Source of the DNA: CAVRUD01 sp963724285
Lineage (GTDB): Bacteria > Chloroflexota > Chloroflexia > Thermomicrobiales > UBA6265
DNA: 64,000 bases
Direction: 5' to 3'
Assembly: GCA_963724285.1 (NCBI GenBank)
Contig: CAVRUD010000029.1
Coordinates: 434,001 to 498,000, forward strand
This document shows, piece after piece, positions 43,532 through 53,300 of this stretch. The first letter of the stretch is position 1, and each line of letters begins with the position of its first letter. Both the position numbers and the translations under genes were made by a program. The notes beneath the pieces are model-generated. The model had not been told where the DNA came from and made no database searches. It saw only the letters and a program-made list of their open reading frames with translations.

Positions 43532-45208
43532 ATGGAGCGACCCGATCAACGAAACACCTCATCCGGGAAAGGACGAAAGCGCAAGGCTCCGCGCTCGAGC
43601 GGCACCAATCTGCCGCGCGTCCCGAACCGCACGAGGCGGGTTTCGAGAGCGCAGCGTGAGGCCAAGCGGCAACGTCAACTGCGAATTGCGCTCGCCATTG
43701 CCGCCGCCGCGGTCGTCCTCATCCTCGCCGTCGGCATCACCTGGGACCAGTTCATCAAACCGAACCAGGTCGTCGCCGAAGTCAACGGCATGCGCATCCG
43801 CCGGGACGACTACTGGCGCTACCGATCGGTCGAACTGATCAACCAAATCAGCTCCTACCAGCAGTTTGCCAACAGCGCCACCGATGCTCAGCAGCAGCAG
43901 CAATACCTTGGCTTGGCCACGCAGGCGTCCGAGGAGCTTGACGATCTCTGGGGCAGCCGTGCCATCAACGACGACACGGTCCAGAGGATGATCGACGACC
44001 AAATTTACCTCCAGAATCTGGAGCCGATGGGCATCACCATCACGGATGAGCAGGTCGAACTCTGGATCAATCAGCAGTTCGCGCCAATCGATGCACCGCT
44101 TGTGACCCCAACCGCCGAGCCGACCTTGATCCCTGAACGGGCTGCCTGGGCGACCCAAACCGCGGAAGCCGCCGGTGGCGGCGAGGGAACCCCCTCCTCA
44201 GGAACACCCGACGCGGCCGCATCACCCAGTGCCGGAAGCGGCACCCCTGCTGCCGAGGCATCCCCAGTCGCCGGCAACGCTACTCCATTCGCCACGCCGG
44301 TCAGTAGCGGGGGCCAGGCCACTCCGGTGGCAGGCGCGGCATCGCCGGAAGGTTCTCCAGCGGCAGACGGAACGCCTGCGGCTGAGACTCCGACGGTAGC
44401 CCCGACGCCGAATCCCGAGGAAGCGCTCTCGACCGCCGAGGCTGGTTTCGAACAATACAAGGATGTCGTCTTTGACCAGGCGCATATGTCTATGTCCGAC
44501 TACGAGCGCTTGATCGCTCGCCCCAGCCTGGCGCGCGAGCAGATCAACGGTGTCCTCCAATCACAGGTGGCGCAATCCGCTGAGCAGGTGTGGGCCGCTC
44601 ACATCCTCGTCGACACGCTCGACCTCGCCACAGAACTCCGGACTCAACTCAACGATCCCAACGTCAGCTTCGAACAGCTGGCCATGCAAAACTCGACCGA
44701 CACCTCTACCGCTCCGAATGGTGGCGACCTCGGTTGGTTTCCGCGCGGCACGATGGTCGCTCCGTTTGAAGACGCGGCCTTCAGTCTCCCGCCTGGTCAG
44801 ATCAGCGAGCCGGTGCAATCCGAATTTGGCTACCACCTAATCAAGGTGTACGAGTACGACGATGACCGCGCACTGACCGATGCCCAGTACGAGGCGGCGA
44901 AGACCCGGGCCGTCGACACCTGGTTGGCAGACCGCCTCGCGGAAGCGACAATCGAGTCGGATATCGATCCGACGCCGACGATCGTTCCCGGATCTGAGCA
45001 GTTCGAACCTCCGCCGGACGCGCCGACTCCGCCGATCCCAACCTCCACGCCGATCCCTGCCGCGACTCCGATCGCCGTCGGATCGCCGGTTGCTTCTCCT
45101 GAAGCGCCCGGCGCGAGCGCATCACCGGTAGCGACCGATGCAACTCCGGCGGTGGACAGCGCGACACCCATGCTTCCTGCACCGGGCGAATCGACGCCGG
45201 GTGCGTAG
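43532..45208 (+). CDS. Membrane-anchored peptidylprolyl isomerase (SurA/PpiC type)
   Basis: A 558-residue foldase starting at ATG 43532 (AAGGA eight bases upstream; the longer frame to 43433 is non-coding in character). A basic N-tail leads to one membrane helix ('IALAIAAAAVVLILAVGITW', about 52-71) and a SurA-like N-domain ('VVAEVNGMRIRRDDYW'). A long Ala/Pro/Ser/Thr linker rich in 'TPAAEASPVAG'-like repeats (about 205-320) follows. The parvulin domain comes next ('WAAHILVDTLDLATELRTQL', 'GGDLGWFPRGTMVAPFED', 'SEFGYHLIKVYEY'). A second low-complexity Pro/Thr tail ends the protein. It should help fold exported proteins outside the membrane. Confidence 0.87.
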   Translation: MERPDQRNTSSGKGRKRKAPRSSGTNLPRVPNRTRRVSRAQREAKRQRQLRIALAIAAAAVVLILAVGITWDQFIKPNQVVAEVNGMRIRRDDYWRYRSVELINQISSYQQFANSATDAQQQQQYLGLATQASEELDDLWGSRAINDDTVQRMIDDQIYLQNLEPMGITITDEQVELWINQQFAPIDAPLVTPTAEPTLIPERAAWATQTAEAAGGGEGTPSSGTPDAAASPSAGSGTPAAEASPVAGNATPFATPVSSGGQATPVAGAASPEGSPAADGTPAAETPTVAPTPNPEEALSTAEAGFEQYKDVVFDQAHMSMSDYERLIARPSLAREQINGVLQSQVAQSAEQVWAAHILVDTLDLATELRTQLNDPNVSFEQLAMQNSTDTSTAPNGGDLGWFPRGTMVAPFEDAAFSLPPGQISEPVQSEFGYHLIKVYEYDDDRALTDAQYEAAKTRAVDTWLADRLAEATIESDIDPTPTIVPGSEQFEPPPDAPTPPIPTSTPIPAATPIAVGSPVASPEAPGASASPVATDATPAVDSATPMLPAPGESTPGA

Positions 45209-45371
45209 CGACCGATCACCCCAAGCGTGGATCGACGGCGATCGATGTCTCCCGACTGTCGATCCGTTTCACCGTGCTATCCTGAACGGATAGCGGTTCG
45301 CCGGTAGCCTGTCCGGTGCGAGTACGTCAGAGCCTGTACTCCAGGAACTCGCGAGAGGTTTGGATCGGCAC

Positions 45372-46274
45372 ATGTCCCAACGCGGCTACGGCGATCCGCC
45401 GTATCCACCTACCGATGCGGGAGCGCGGCAACGCCCAGGAACCGGCCCCGGTCGTGATCCGAGCGGCGGCTACGGCCGCGAATCGGGGCCGATCCGGACC
45501 GAATCCCAAAACTCAGACAGTTCCGACTATAGTCGCCAGGTCGGAGGAAGCCGTCGCGGCGAGCCAGTCGAACCCCGGTACGTGCCTCCGCCCTCCAGAT
45601 CATCCCGCTCTAGGTGGTCGAATCCACCGCCTCGCCGGCGGCGGAACAGCAAGGCGGGTAGTTACGCAGAGCCCAATCCTGCGCACAGTTCCTGGGACGA
45701 CTACCCGTCGGGCCAAGACGATCCGATCTCCGGGGCGACCGGCACACCGAGTTGGGATGACTACGGACAATCTACGGCGTGGCATGAAGAGGGCCAGGCG
45801 GCGCGCCCCGCGGGTCGCGCGGGCCGGCTCGGTGGTCAGTTGCGCTCATCGCGATTGCGTCTGGGCAAGGCCTCACATCCGAGAAGCACACGACCGTTCA
45901 GAACGGCGGCACCCTCCGTTCGCATCCCGAATGTGTTCTCCCGGGTGGAATTGCTGCACGATCAGGTGGCGGTCGCGCTGCTGAGCCTGGCGATCCTCAG
46001 CGCTGCGTTGATGGCGGGGGTTCTCGCAAGCCGGATCGGCAATCTCCCCGACGTTATCGCCCTGCGGTACGACGCCACCGGGTCGGCAACCCGGTGGGGC
46101 ACCCCAGAATCGCTCTGGGAACTGCCGCTCCTTGCCGGTATGATCACCGTGATCAACCTCGTACTCGCCTGGTGGCTTGCCAGCATTGACCGATTTGCCA
46201 GTCGGTTTGTGTTGGGCACGTCCGTTTTGGTGGGCGTGCTCGCCTGGATCTCGCTTGTCCGATTTCTCTGGTAG
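45372..46274 (+). CDS. DUF1648-type membrane protein with long disordered N-terminus
   Basis: A 300-residue protein. Residues 1-185 are hydrophilic and rich in Arg, Ser, Gly and Pro, so probably disordered. The last 115 hold three membrane helices with a DUF1648-like loop 'IGNLPDVIALRYDATGSATR' followed by 'WGTPESLWELPLLAGMITVI'. DUF1648 occurs in SdpI-like and other membrane proteins of unclear role. The ATG at 45372 is preferred; a TTG four codons earlier sits too close to GAGAGG. A 7-bp inverted repeat (45276-45294) upstream overlaps a possible -10 box. Confidence 0.65.
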   Translation: MSQRGYGDPPYPPTDAGARQRPGTGPGRDPSGGYGRESGPIRTESQNSDSSDYSRQVGGSRRGEPVEPRYVPPPSRSSRSRWSNPPPRRRRNSKAGSYAEPNPAHSSWDDYPSGQDDPISGATGTPSWDDYGQSTAWHEEGQAARPAGRAGRLGGQLRSSRLRLGKASHPRSTRPFRTAAPSVRIPNVFSRVELLHDQVAVALLSLAILSAALMAGVLASRIGNLPDVIALRYDATGSATRWGTPESLWELPLLAGMITVINLVLAWWLASIDRFASRFVLGTSVLVGVLAWISLVRFLW

Positions 46275-46431
46275 CGTCGTTTCCGACAGATCCGGCGACA
46301 ACAACATGCGTTTGCTTCCTTGAGGCCGGCCGAACCCTCGGAGATAATCGACCCCTGATGACCACCGTGGTGCACCGAAGCACACACATCGCTACGACAG
46401 GCAGCGCGGCATTGAACGGGGCGACGCGGCA

Positions 46432-47131
46432 ATGGCGAACGCGATCACCATCGGACGCTTGATCCTCCTCTTCATCGTGATCTGGATGATCTACGTCGGT
46501 GGAGCACAACTCGTCGGCTTCTGCATGATCCTGATCGCCATCGTCTTCATTAGCGATGGTCTCGACGGCTACGTCGCCCGCCGCCAAGGGCTCGACCTCC
46601 CGGTTCGGCGCCGTCTTTGATATCGCCGGCGACCGGATCGTCGAGAATGCCCTTTGGGTCGTCTTCGCTGATTTGCGACTGATCCCCGTCTGGATTCCGC
46701 TCATGGTTCTCACCCGCGGCTTCATCGTGGACGGGTTGCGATCCCTGTCCGTGGCCGAGGGAAAGACTCCCTTCGGCGAGAACAACATGATGCGATCGGC
46801 TTTTACCAGATGGCTCACTGCCGGCCGCTTCATGCGCGCCGTGTTCGGGTACGCGAAGGCGGCCGGGTTCGTCTTTCTTACCGGTCTTGCGGCCTCGGAA
46901 CTCCCCGATGCCGATGGAACCTGGATTGAGACGTTGTACGACTTCGATCCGTACGTCTGGCTTGGTTGGACCTTGGTCGGCGCTGCGGTCGCGTTGACTG
47001 TCATCCGCGGCCTGCCCGTCATCTACGATGCGATCATCGCGATGCGAGAAGAGTCCCGCGCCAATCGGCCGAACGCTGACGCCCCAGACGTTATGCCGCA
47101 AACCACCCGACCAGGCGGGAGTTCCTTGTGA
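46432..47131 (+). CDS. pgsA: CDP-alcohol phosphatidyltransferase (PgsA-like, one frameshift)
   Basis: Integral membrane enzyme that joins CDP-diacylglycerol to an alcohol such as glycerol-3-phosphate or inositol-phosphate. The catalytic motif D-x2-D-G-x2-A-R-x8-G-x3-D-x3-D is split by a one-base insertion. 'FISDGLDGYVARRQG' is in the first frame and 'STSRFGAVFDIAGDRIVENA' in the next. Removing one G from GGG near 46589-46591 restores the exact x8 spacing and a 232-residue protein. It is followed 39 bases later by an acyltransferase, as in actinobacterial phosphatidylinositol-mannoside loci. The frameshift is probably a sequencing error. Which alcohol is used cannot be read directly. Confidence 0.85.
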
Positions 47132-47170
47132 CGAACATCAGCCCGCCGCACCAGAGTCGGGGTTGACCCG

Positions 47171-48169
47171 ATGCCACCGGACGAGCTTCAATCGATCGAT
47201 ATCCCGCCAGCGAAAGACCCGACCAAGGAGTTCAGATACCGGCTGAGTATCTGGCTGGCGAAAGCATTCTCGTGGATCGTCTGGATTTTGCCGCCAGTTG
47301 TGCGGAACGGTTTCGCCGATGTCGTCGCAATGGGGTTTTTCCACTTCTCAAGGGCTTACAGGGACAACGTGCAGAGCAACCTTCGTCAGGTGCTCGGCGA
47401 CGCCGCGTCGCAGGCCGAGGTGCGTAAAGCTGCGCGGACCGTTTTCCGGACAAGTGCTCATAACTTCCTGGACCTTATGCTCGTGCCGCGCCGAACCAAG
47501 AAACGGCTCATCAATGACGTCCATCTCAGTTCCACCGATCGGGCTAGCCTGGACGGCCTGATTGCGGACGGCAAAGGCGTCGTCATCGTCACGGCCCACC
47601 TGGGCGCGTTTGACTACATCGGTCAAGGCTTGCATCTGTTGGGGTATCGCCTGACCATTGTCACCGGGAAGACTGTGGCACGCTTCATCTACGACGGCGT
47701 CGTCTACCTCCGCTCCGCCAAAGGGGCAAAGATGGTCGAACCGACGCCTTCCGGGGTTAGGCAGGCACTAAAGGCCCTTCGCCGGGGTGAATGTGTCGCC
47801 TTCGTGTCAGACCGCGACTACCTGCAAAATGGGCGGGAACTGACGTTCTTCGGACGGAAAACCACCTTGCCACCGGGGGCGATCCGCGTGGCCAGGGACA
47901 CCGGGTCCCCGGTGCAGCCGATTTTCACCCGGCGGGTAAAGGGTGGTCACGAGATGCGCCTGTTTCCCTCGTTCCTGGTTCCTCGGACGAAGAACCAGGA
48001 CGAGGACATCGCGGCTGGGTTACAGAAGCTGGTGGCTGTGCTCGAAGCCGCTATCGGCTCGAGCCCGGACCAATGGGTGATGTTTCAGCGCGTATGGCGA
48101 GATGAACCGGTTGACCCTGTCCGCGCCTTTCCGGTCGGTTCGCCCTTCGCGCCCGAATCTTCGGGGTGA
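47171..48169 (+). CDS. Lysophospholipid / lipid-A-type acyltransferase (LpxL/HtrB, PatA-like)
   Basis: A 332-residue membrane-associated acyltransferase. The catalytic H-x4-D motif is in 'VIVTAHLGAFDYIGQGLHLL'. Further family segments are 'GECVAFVSDRDYLQNGRELT' and 'FFGRKTTLPPGAIRVARDTG'. With no lipopolysaccharide genes in sight, a PatA-like role (acylating a glycolipid such as a phosphatidylinositol mannoside) is a reasonable inference from the adjacent CDP-alcohol phosphatidyltransferase. The last 119 bases overlap the 3' end of convergent rimO. Confidence 0.85.
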   Translation: MPPDELQSIDIPPAKDPTKEFRYRLSIWLAKAFSWIVWILPPVVRNGFADVVAMGFFHFSRAYRDNVQSNLRQVLGDAASQAEVRKAARTVFRTSAHNFLDLMLVPRRTKKRLINDVHLSSTDRASLDGLIADGKGVVIVTAHLGAFDYIGQGLHLLGYRLTIVTGKTVARFIYDGVVYLRSAKGAKMVEPTPSGVRQALKALRRGECVAFVSDRDYLQNGRELTFFGRKTTLPPGAIRVARDTGSPVQPIFTRRVKGGHEMRLFPSFLVPRTKNQDEDIAAGLQKLVAVLEAAIGSSPDQWVMFQRVWRDEPVDPVRAFPVGSPFAPESSG

Positions 48170-49577
48170 CGCGCTTCTTGGCGGGCAAGTGAATCCGCTT
48201 CTTCGGCTCCTGGCCAACTGGCGCCGCCCACAGGTCGTACGGCGCCGCGTCCTCGATCGTGACGGTCACCATTGAGCCGACAGGGTGCGCCCCAGGAACG
48301 AACACCAGACCGTCTACCTCGGGAGCATGACGCCGGGCCCGACCAACCGAAATCGGCTCGCTGCGCCCCGCCTCGTCTTCGCTCTCGCCGATGGCCTCGA
48401 TCAGAATTTCCTGCTGCGTTCCGACGAGAGACCGGTTCTTCCGGTAACTGATCGCCTGCTGAGCTTCCATGAGGCGGCCGCGACGGTCCTCGGCCACTTC
48501 GGCCGGAACACGATCACCGAGCAGCGCCGCGGGCGTCCCCGGCTCGGGGGAATAGGTAAAGACCCCGACGTGATCGAACTCCTGCTCCTCGACGAAGCTG
48601 AGCAGGTGCTGGAACTGCGCTTCCGTCTCACCTGGGTAACCGACGATGAATGTCGTCCGCATGACCAGGTCGTCTAGCTTATTCCGGGCGTGATCGATCA
48701 GACGGCGGGTCATCTCAGGATCGCTGGGACGGTTCATCGAACGCAGGACCGTGCGATCGGAATGCTGTAAGGGCATGTCCAGGTACGGAAGCAGCATATC
48801 GTGCTCAGCCATCACATCGACCATTCGCAGTGTTAGTGGGCTTGGGTAGATGTAAAGCATCCGCAGCCAGGGCAGATTCGGGACCTGCTCGGCGACCATC
48901 TCCAGAAGCTGCGGCAGGCCGTGCTTCATCCCGATGTCGGCGCCGTACCGAATCGTGTCCTGCGCGACCAGGACCACCTCTTTGGTGCCGCCGGCGACAA
49001 GGTCGACAACCTCCTGGATGACGTGCAGGGGCCGCTTGCTGACCTGACGTCCTTTGATGCTAGGAATCGTGCAGAAGTGGCAGTTATGGTCACAGCCGTC
49101 CGCGACCTTCAGGTATGCCGAGGGGCCGGCCTCGCTTCTGCGGAAGGTGGTCAGCATCCCCTCGCAGCCGGCCGAATCCTCCTGCTCAGGTTCCCCGAGC
49201 AGTTCACCGACCACCGAGCCAATCCGGTACCACTCCCTGGTCGTCAGGATCCTGTCGACACCCTCGGGAATGTCCGCCGAGTAGTTGCCCAGCGCCGGCA
49301 GGCACCCGGCGGCAATGATTACCTGATCGTCGCGGCGATCCTTGAGCAACTCTTCGATCGCACCGATCGACTCCTGCCGGGCCGCGCCGAGGAACCCGCA
49401 GGTGTTGACGATGAGGACCTGGGCGTCATCCGGCCGGCCGGCATGGTACATGCCGCGCTGCTGGAGCAGGTGCTCCATGCCGTCCGAGTCAACTCGATTC
49501 TTGGAGCAGCCGAGGGTGGTGATGTGGAACGAGCCCGAGGCGGATTCCGCTTTGGACGAGTGGATCTGCGCTGTCAA
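48051..49577 (-). CDS. rimO: Ribosomal protein S12 methylthiotransferase RimO
   Basis: Radical-SAM enzyme with two [4Fe-4S] clusters that adds a methylthio group to an Asp of S12. The N-terminal UPF0004 domain contains 'TLGCSKNRVDSDGMEHLL' and 'VNTCGFLGAARQESI'. The radical-SAM motif is 'GCDHNCHFCTIPSIKGRQVS' (C-x3-C-x2-C), and a TRAM-like domain ends near residue 455. The TTG start at 49577 has AAGGAG upstream. The protein is 508 residues, longer than usual; the last 50 basic residues have no family similarity and are encoded in the overlap with the acyltransferase gene. Confidence 0.93.
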   Translation of the reverse strand: MTAQIHSSKAESASGSFHITTLGCSKNRVDSDGMEHLLQQRGMYHAGRPDDAQVLIVNTCGFLGAARQESIGAIEELLKDRRDDQVIIAAGCLPALGNYSADIPEGVDRILTTREWYRIGSVVGELLGEPEQEDSAGCEGMLTTFRRSEAGPSAYLKVADGCDHNCHFCTIPSIKGRQVSKRPLHVIQEVVDLVAGGTKEVVLVAQDTIRYGADIGMKHGLPQLLEMVAEQVPNLPWLRMLYIYPSPLTLRMVDVMAEHDMLLPYLDMPLQHSDRTVLRSMNRPSDPEMTRRLIDHARNKLDDLVMRTTFIVGYPGETEAQFQHLLSFVEEQEFDHVGVFTYSPEPGTPAALLGDRVPAEVAEDRRGRLMEAQQAISYRKNRSLVGTQQEILIEAIGESEDEAGRSEPISVGRARRHAPEVDGLVFVPGAHPVGSMVTVTIEDAAPYDLWAAPVGQEPKKRIHLPAKKRVTPKIRARRANRPERRGQGQPVHLAIRAETSPIGPGSSR

Positions 49578-49618
49578 GCGGAATTCTCCTTGCCGTGCGC
49601 GGGCAGGTGCGTTGCGCC

Positions 49619-50110
49619 TTAGCGATAGTTGACGAACTGGAGAGCGACCGGGAACTCCTCCGCCTTTAGTGACTGAATCACGGCCTGGAGGTCGTCCCGA
49701 TTCTTGCCCTGGACGCGAAGGGCGTCGCCCTGTATCTGCGGGGTGACCTTCTTGTGTTCGTCCCGGATCTTCTTCGAGATCTTCTTGGCCAGATCGTCCG
49801 GGATTCCCTCTTTGAAAACGACCGTCTGCCGCATTCGGCTGCCGGAGGCTTCTTCCTCTTTGCCGTAGTCGAGGATCTTCAGTGAGAGTCCCCGGCGGAG
49901 CAGTTTCGATTCGATGATATCCCGCACGGCCTGCAACGACAGCTCCGATGCGGTGTTGATCGTCAGATCCTTATCGGTCAGGTTAAGTTCAGTCTTTGTG
50001 TCCTTCAGGTCGTAGCGCGTATGGATTTCCCGCTCGGCCTGGTCGATGGCATTCTTGAGTTCCTGGCGGTCGAACTTCGACACGATATCGAACGAAATAA
50101 CGCTGGCCAT
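49619..50110 (-). CDS. YajQ-family nucleotide-binding protein
   Basis: A 163-residue UPF0234/YajQ protein with tandem ferredoxin-like folds. Hallmark segments are 'SFDIVSKFDRQELKNAIDQA', 'TRYDLKDTKTELNL', 'QTVVFKEGIPDDLAKKI' and 'KKVTPQIQGDALRVQGK'. Some homologues bind cyclic di-GMP and act as effectors; others bind nucleic acids. The ATG has GGAGG upstream. It is upstream of rimO on the same strand (41 bases) and divergent from mfd. Confidence 0.93.
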   Translation of the reverse strand: MASVISFDIVSKFDRQELKNAIDQAEREIHTRYDLKDTKTELNLTDKDLTINTASELSLQAVRDIIESKLLRRGLSLKILDYGKEEEASGSRMRQTVVFKEGIPDDLAKKISKKIRDEHKKVTPQIQGDALRVQGKNRDDLQAVIQSLKAEEFPVALQFVNYR

Positions 50111-50353
50111 ACTGTCGCCTCCTCATCTTCAGAGAAACACGTGAGTTTACCAGATATTGCCAGCCCTGGCCGTGTTTGGACCCACTCTGCCAGGGAGTGA
50201 GAGACATGTCGGCGCCGAACGTGATTGCCAGCCAGCGGTGGTACACTCGGCATCCGCGAACGGGGGGGCATTGTCCCCACCCGTCGTTTGGCGTTGCGCA
50301 TCTGTGCGTTTGCCTTGACTTCGACGCGCCGGAATCTTGGTCGGGAGAACGTC

Positions 50354-53300
50354 ATGAGTCTCAGTCACATCCTTCCAGACGTTCAGCAGCTTCCGGCTGT
50401 CAGGCGGCTTGTCGAAGGGCTCATCCCCGAACAGGCGACGGCCACGGTCGATGAAGTGCCGTTCCCGTTCCGCCCGGCATTGATCGCGGCACTGATCGCG
50501 GGGATCGACCGCCCGGTGGTGGTCGTCTCGAGCCGGGGCGACCGGTCCGACGCCCTTGCGACCGCTATCAACGAGTTTCTGCCGCCCGATCGCCAGAGCC
50601 GCACCTGGCCCGCGCCTGAAGTCCTTCCGTTCGAGCAATTGCCTTTCGACCTGTCGGTCGCGACCCAGCGGGCGACCCTTCTTAGCCGCCTCAAGTACCC
50701 GGCGGCGACCCCGCCCGTGATCGTGGTGCCGGTCCGGGGACTGGTGCAGCTCGTCATGAGCCCGTCCGATCTCGCATCCCATACCCGGATCATCCGGGTC
50801 GGTGACCGGATTGACGTGGGGTCGCTCTTCGAGTGGGCCGTGACCGTCGGCTACGATGTCGCGCCGATGGTCCAGGAACCAGGCACGATCGCCCGGCGCG
50901 GCGGAATCGTCGACATCTTCCCGTCGGGCGCCGACCTGCCGATCAGAATCGATCTGTTTGGCGACGAGGTCGACAGCCTCCGCACCTTCAATCCCGGTTC
51001 GCAACGTTCGGAAGCTCGGATGAGCGAGGTCCGGCTGTTGCCGCCGTCGGAACTTGCATTGTGGCGTTTGAACGAGGCGGTGCCGACCCTGGCGGCTCTT
51101 TCACGATCGGGCCTTCGACCTGAAGTCAACGGCGAATGGGGAAGGATGCTCGACAAGATGGCGGCGGGCCAGACCCCTGCATCCGTCGATCTCTTCGCGC
51201 CGTACTTGGCCGACGCCACCTGGACGCTGCTGGACTACATGCCAGAAGACTCGCTCATCGTGCTCGATGACCCAAGCGCCATCTACCTGGGACTATCCCA
51301 GTTGCAAGACCGGGCAAATGAACTCGAGTCGAACTTCGTTGGCAACGGCGAGTTACCGCCCGGTCTCCGGCAGCCGATCGCATCGGTCGACCACATCAAT
51401 GCCGCTCTTGCCTCTCGACGCGTAGCCAGAATCGGAACGGACGCGCACGGCGCAACGCCTGGTCTTGCCATCACCGGCGTCTCCGATGCCCCACTCTTTG
51501 CCGGACGCCTGGGAGACGTGGTGCGCGAAATCGGATCTCGCGTCGATGATCAATGGCGAGTCGTGCTTGCGACTGACCAGGTCGATCGCCTGACTGAGCT
51601 GCTCGAGGAGAGCGATATCTTCCCGCGGAAGGAGAAGCACCGTGGGAGCGCCGTGCCGGCTCCGCTCCCACCCGGGACGGTGGAACTTCGCCCATCCGAT
51701 CTGGACGGTGGCTGGGAAATTCCAGAGCAGCGCCTCCTTGTCCTCTCAGACCTGGACATATTCGGGTTCCGGAAGCAGACAAGACGGAGTGTCCGCCGCC
51801 CTGTCTCCGATAGCATCGCCTTCGCCCAATCCCTGACTCCGGGCGAATTCGTCGTCCACATCGACCACGGTATCGCCCAGTTCAAGGGACTGGTCCGATT
51901 GGAGCAAGGAGGGGTCGAACGAGAGTACCTCCTGCTCGAGTACGCCCGTGGCGACAAGCTCTATGTCCCCGTCGACCAGAGCGACCGGGTATCGCGGTAC
52001 AGTGGCGGCGGCGTCGAACCCGAGGTGACGAAGCTCGGTTCGGGCGAATGGACACAGACGAAATCGCGGGTCCGTAGAGCCGTCCGCGAGATGGCGTTCG
52101 AACTCATCCAGCTCTACGCGGTACGTGAAACGGCCACGGGGCAAGCGTTGCCCGTGGACTCCCTCTGGGACATCGAGCTGGCTGAGTCGTTTCCCTATCA
52201 GGAGACTGCCGACCAGCAGAGCGCCATCGACGACGTCAAAGCGGACCTGGAGGATCCGACCCCCATGGACCGGCTCGTCTGTGGCGACGTCGGTTTTGGC
52301 AAGACCGAGGTGGCCTTGCGAGCCGCCTTCAAAGCCGTCAACGCCGGATATCAGGTCGCGATTCTGGTGCCAACGACAGTCCTCGCCCTGCAACATTACT
52401 CGACCTTCAGCCAGCGATTGGCGCCGTTTCCGGTCAAAGTCGAAATGCTCTCGCGCCTCCGCGGCCGCAAGGACCAAGGGGCCGTGATCGCGGGCCTGGC
52501 CGATGGGACCGTCGACATCGTGATCGGAACGCACCGGCTCGTGCAGCGCGATGTGCGTTTCAAGAACCTCGGTCTTGTGGTCGTCGACGAAGAGCAGCGC
52601 TTCGGCGTTCGCCACAAGGAGTTCCTGAAGCAATTGCGCAGTGAAGTCGATGTGCTGACGATGAGCGCTACCCCAATTCCGCGCACCCTTCACATGTCGC
52701 TGGCGGGAATCCGCGACATCAGCTTGATCGACACGGCGCCCCAGGCCCGTCTGCCGATCAGAACCTTCGTCACGGAGTTCTCCGATCACCTCGTTCGCGA
52801 AGTGATCCTGCGCGAGATCGAGCGCGGCGGACAGGTCTACTTCGTCCACAATCGAGTGCGTGGCATCGACCGCCTGGCTCACCAGTTGCGTGAGCTGGTC
52901 CCGGAGGCGCGCTTTGGCGTCGGTCACGGCCAAATGGATGAATCGGTGCTCGAGGAAGTCATCCTGGCGTTCGTCCGCCACGACTACGACGTCCTGATCT
53001 CAACCACGATCATCGAGTCGGGCGTTGACATCCCCAACGTCAACACCATCGTGATCGACAATGCCGATACCCTCGGCCTCACCCAGCTCTACCAGCTTCG
53101 CGGTCGCGTCGGTCGGTCGACTAACCGCGCCTATGCGTATCTGCTGCATCGACCCGGTAAGGTGCTGACCGAAATCGCTCAGGAGCGACTCGAAACAATC
53201 CAGGACGCCACCGAGCTGGGAGCGGGGCTTCGGGTTGCGATGCGCGACATGGAGATTCGAGGTGCAGGAAACATCCTCGGCGCCGAGCAAAGTGGACATA

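Noticed and set aside
51746..52981. 411-codon minus-strand open frame inside mfd
   Set aside because: It is a shadow of the conserved helicase motifs of mfd on the plus strand.
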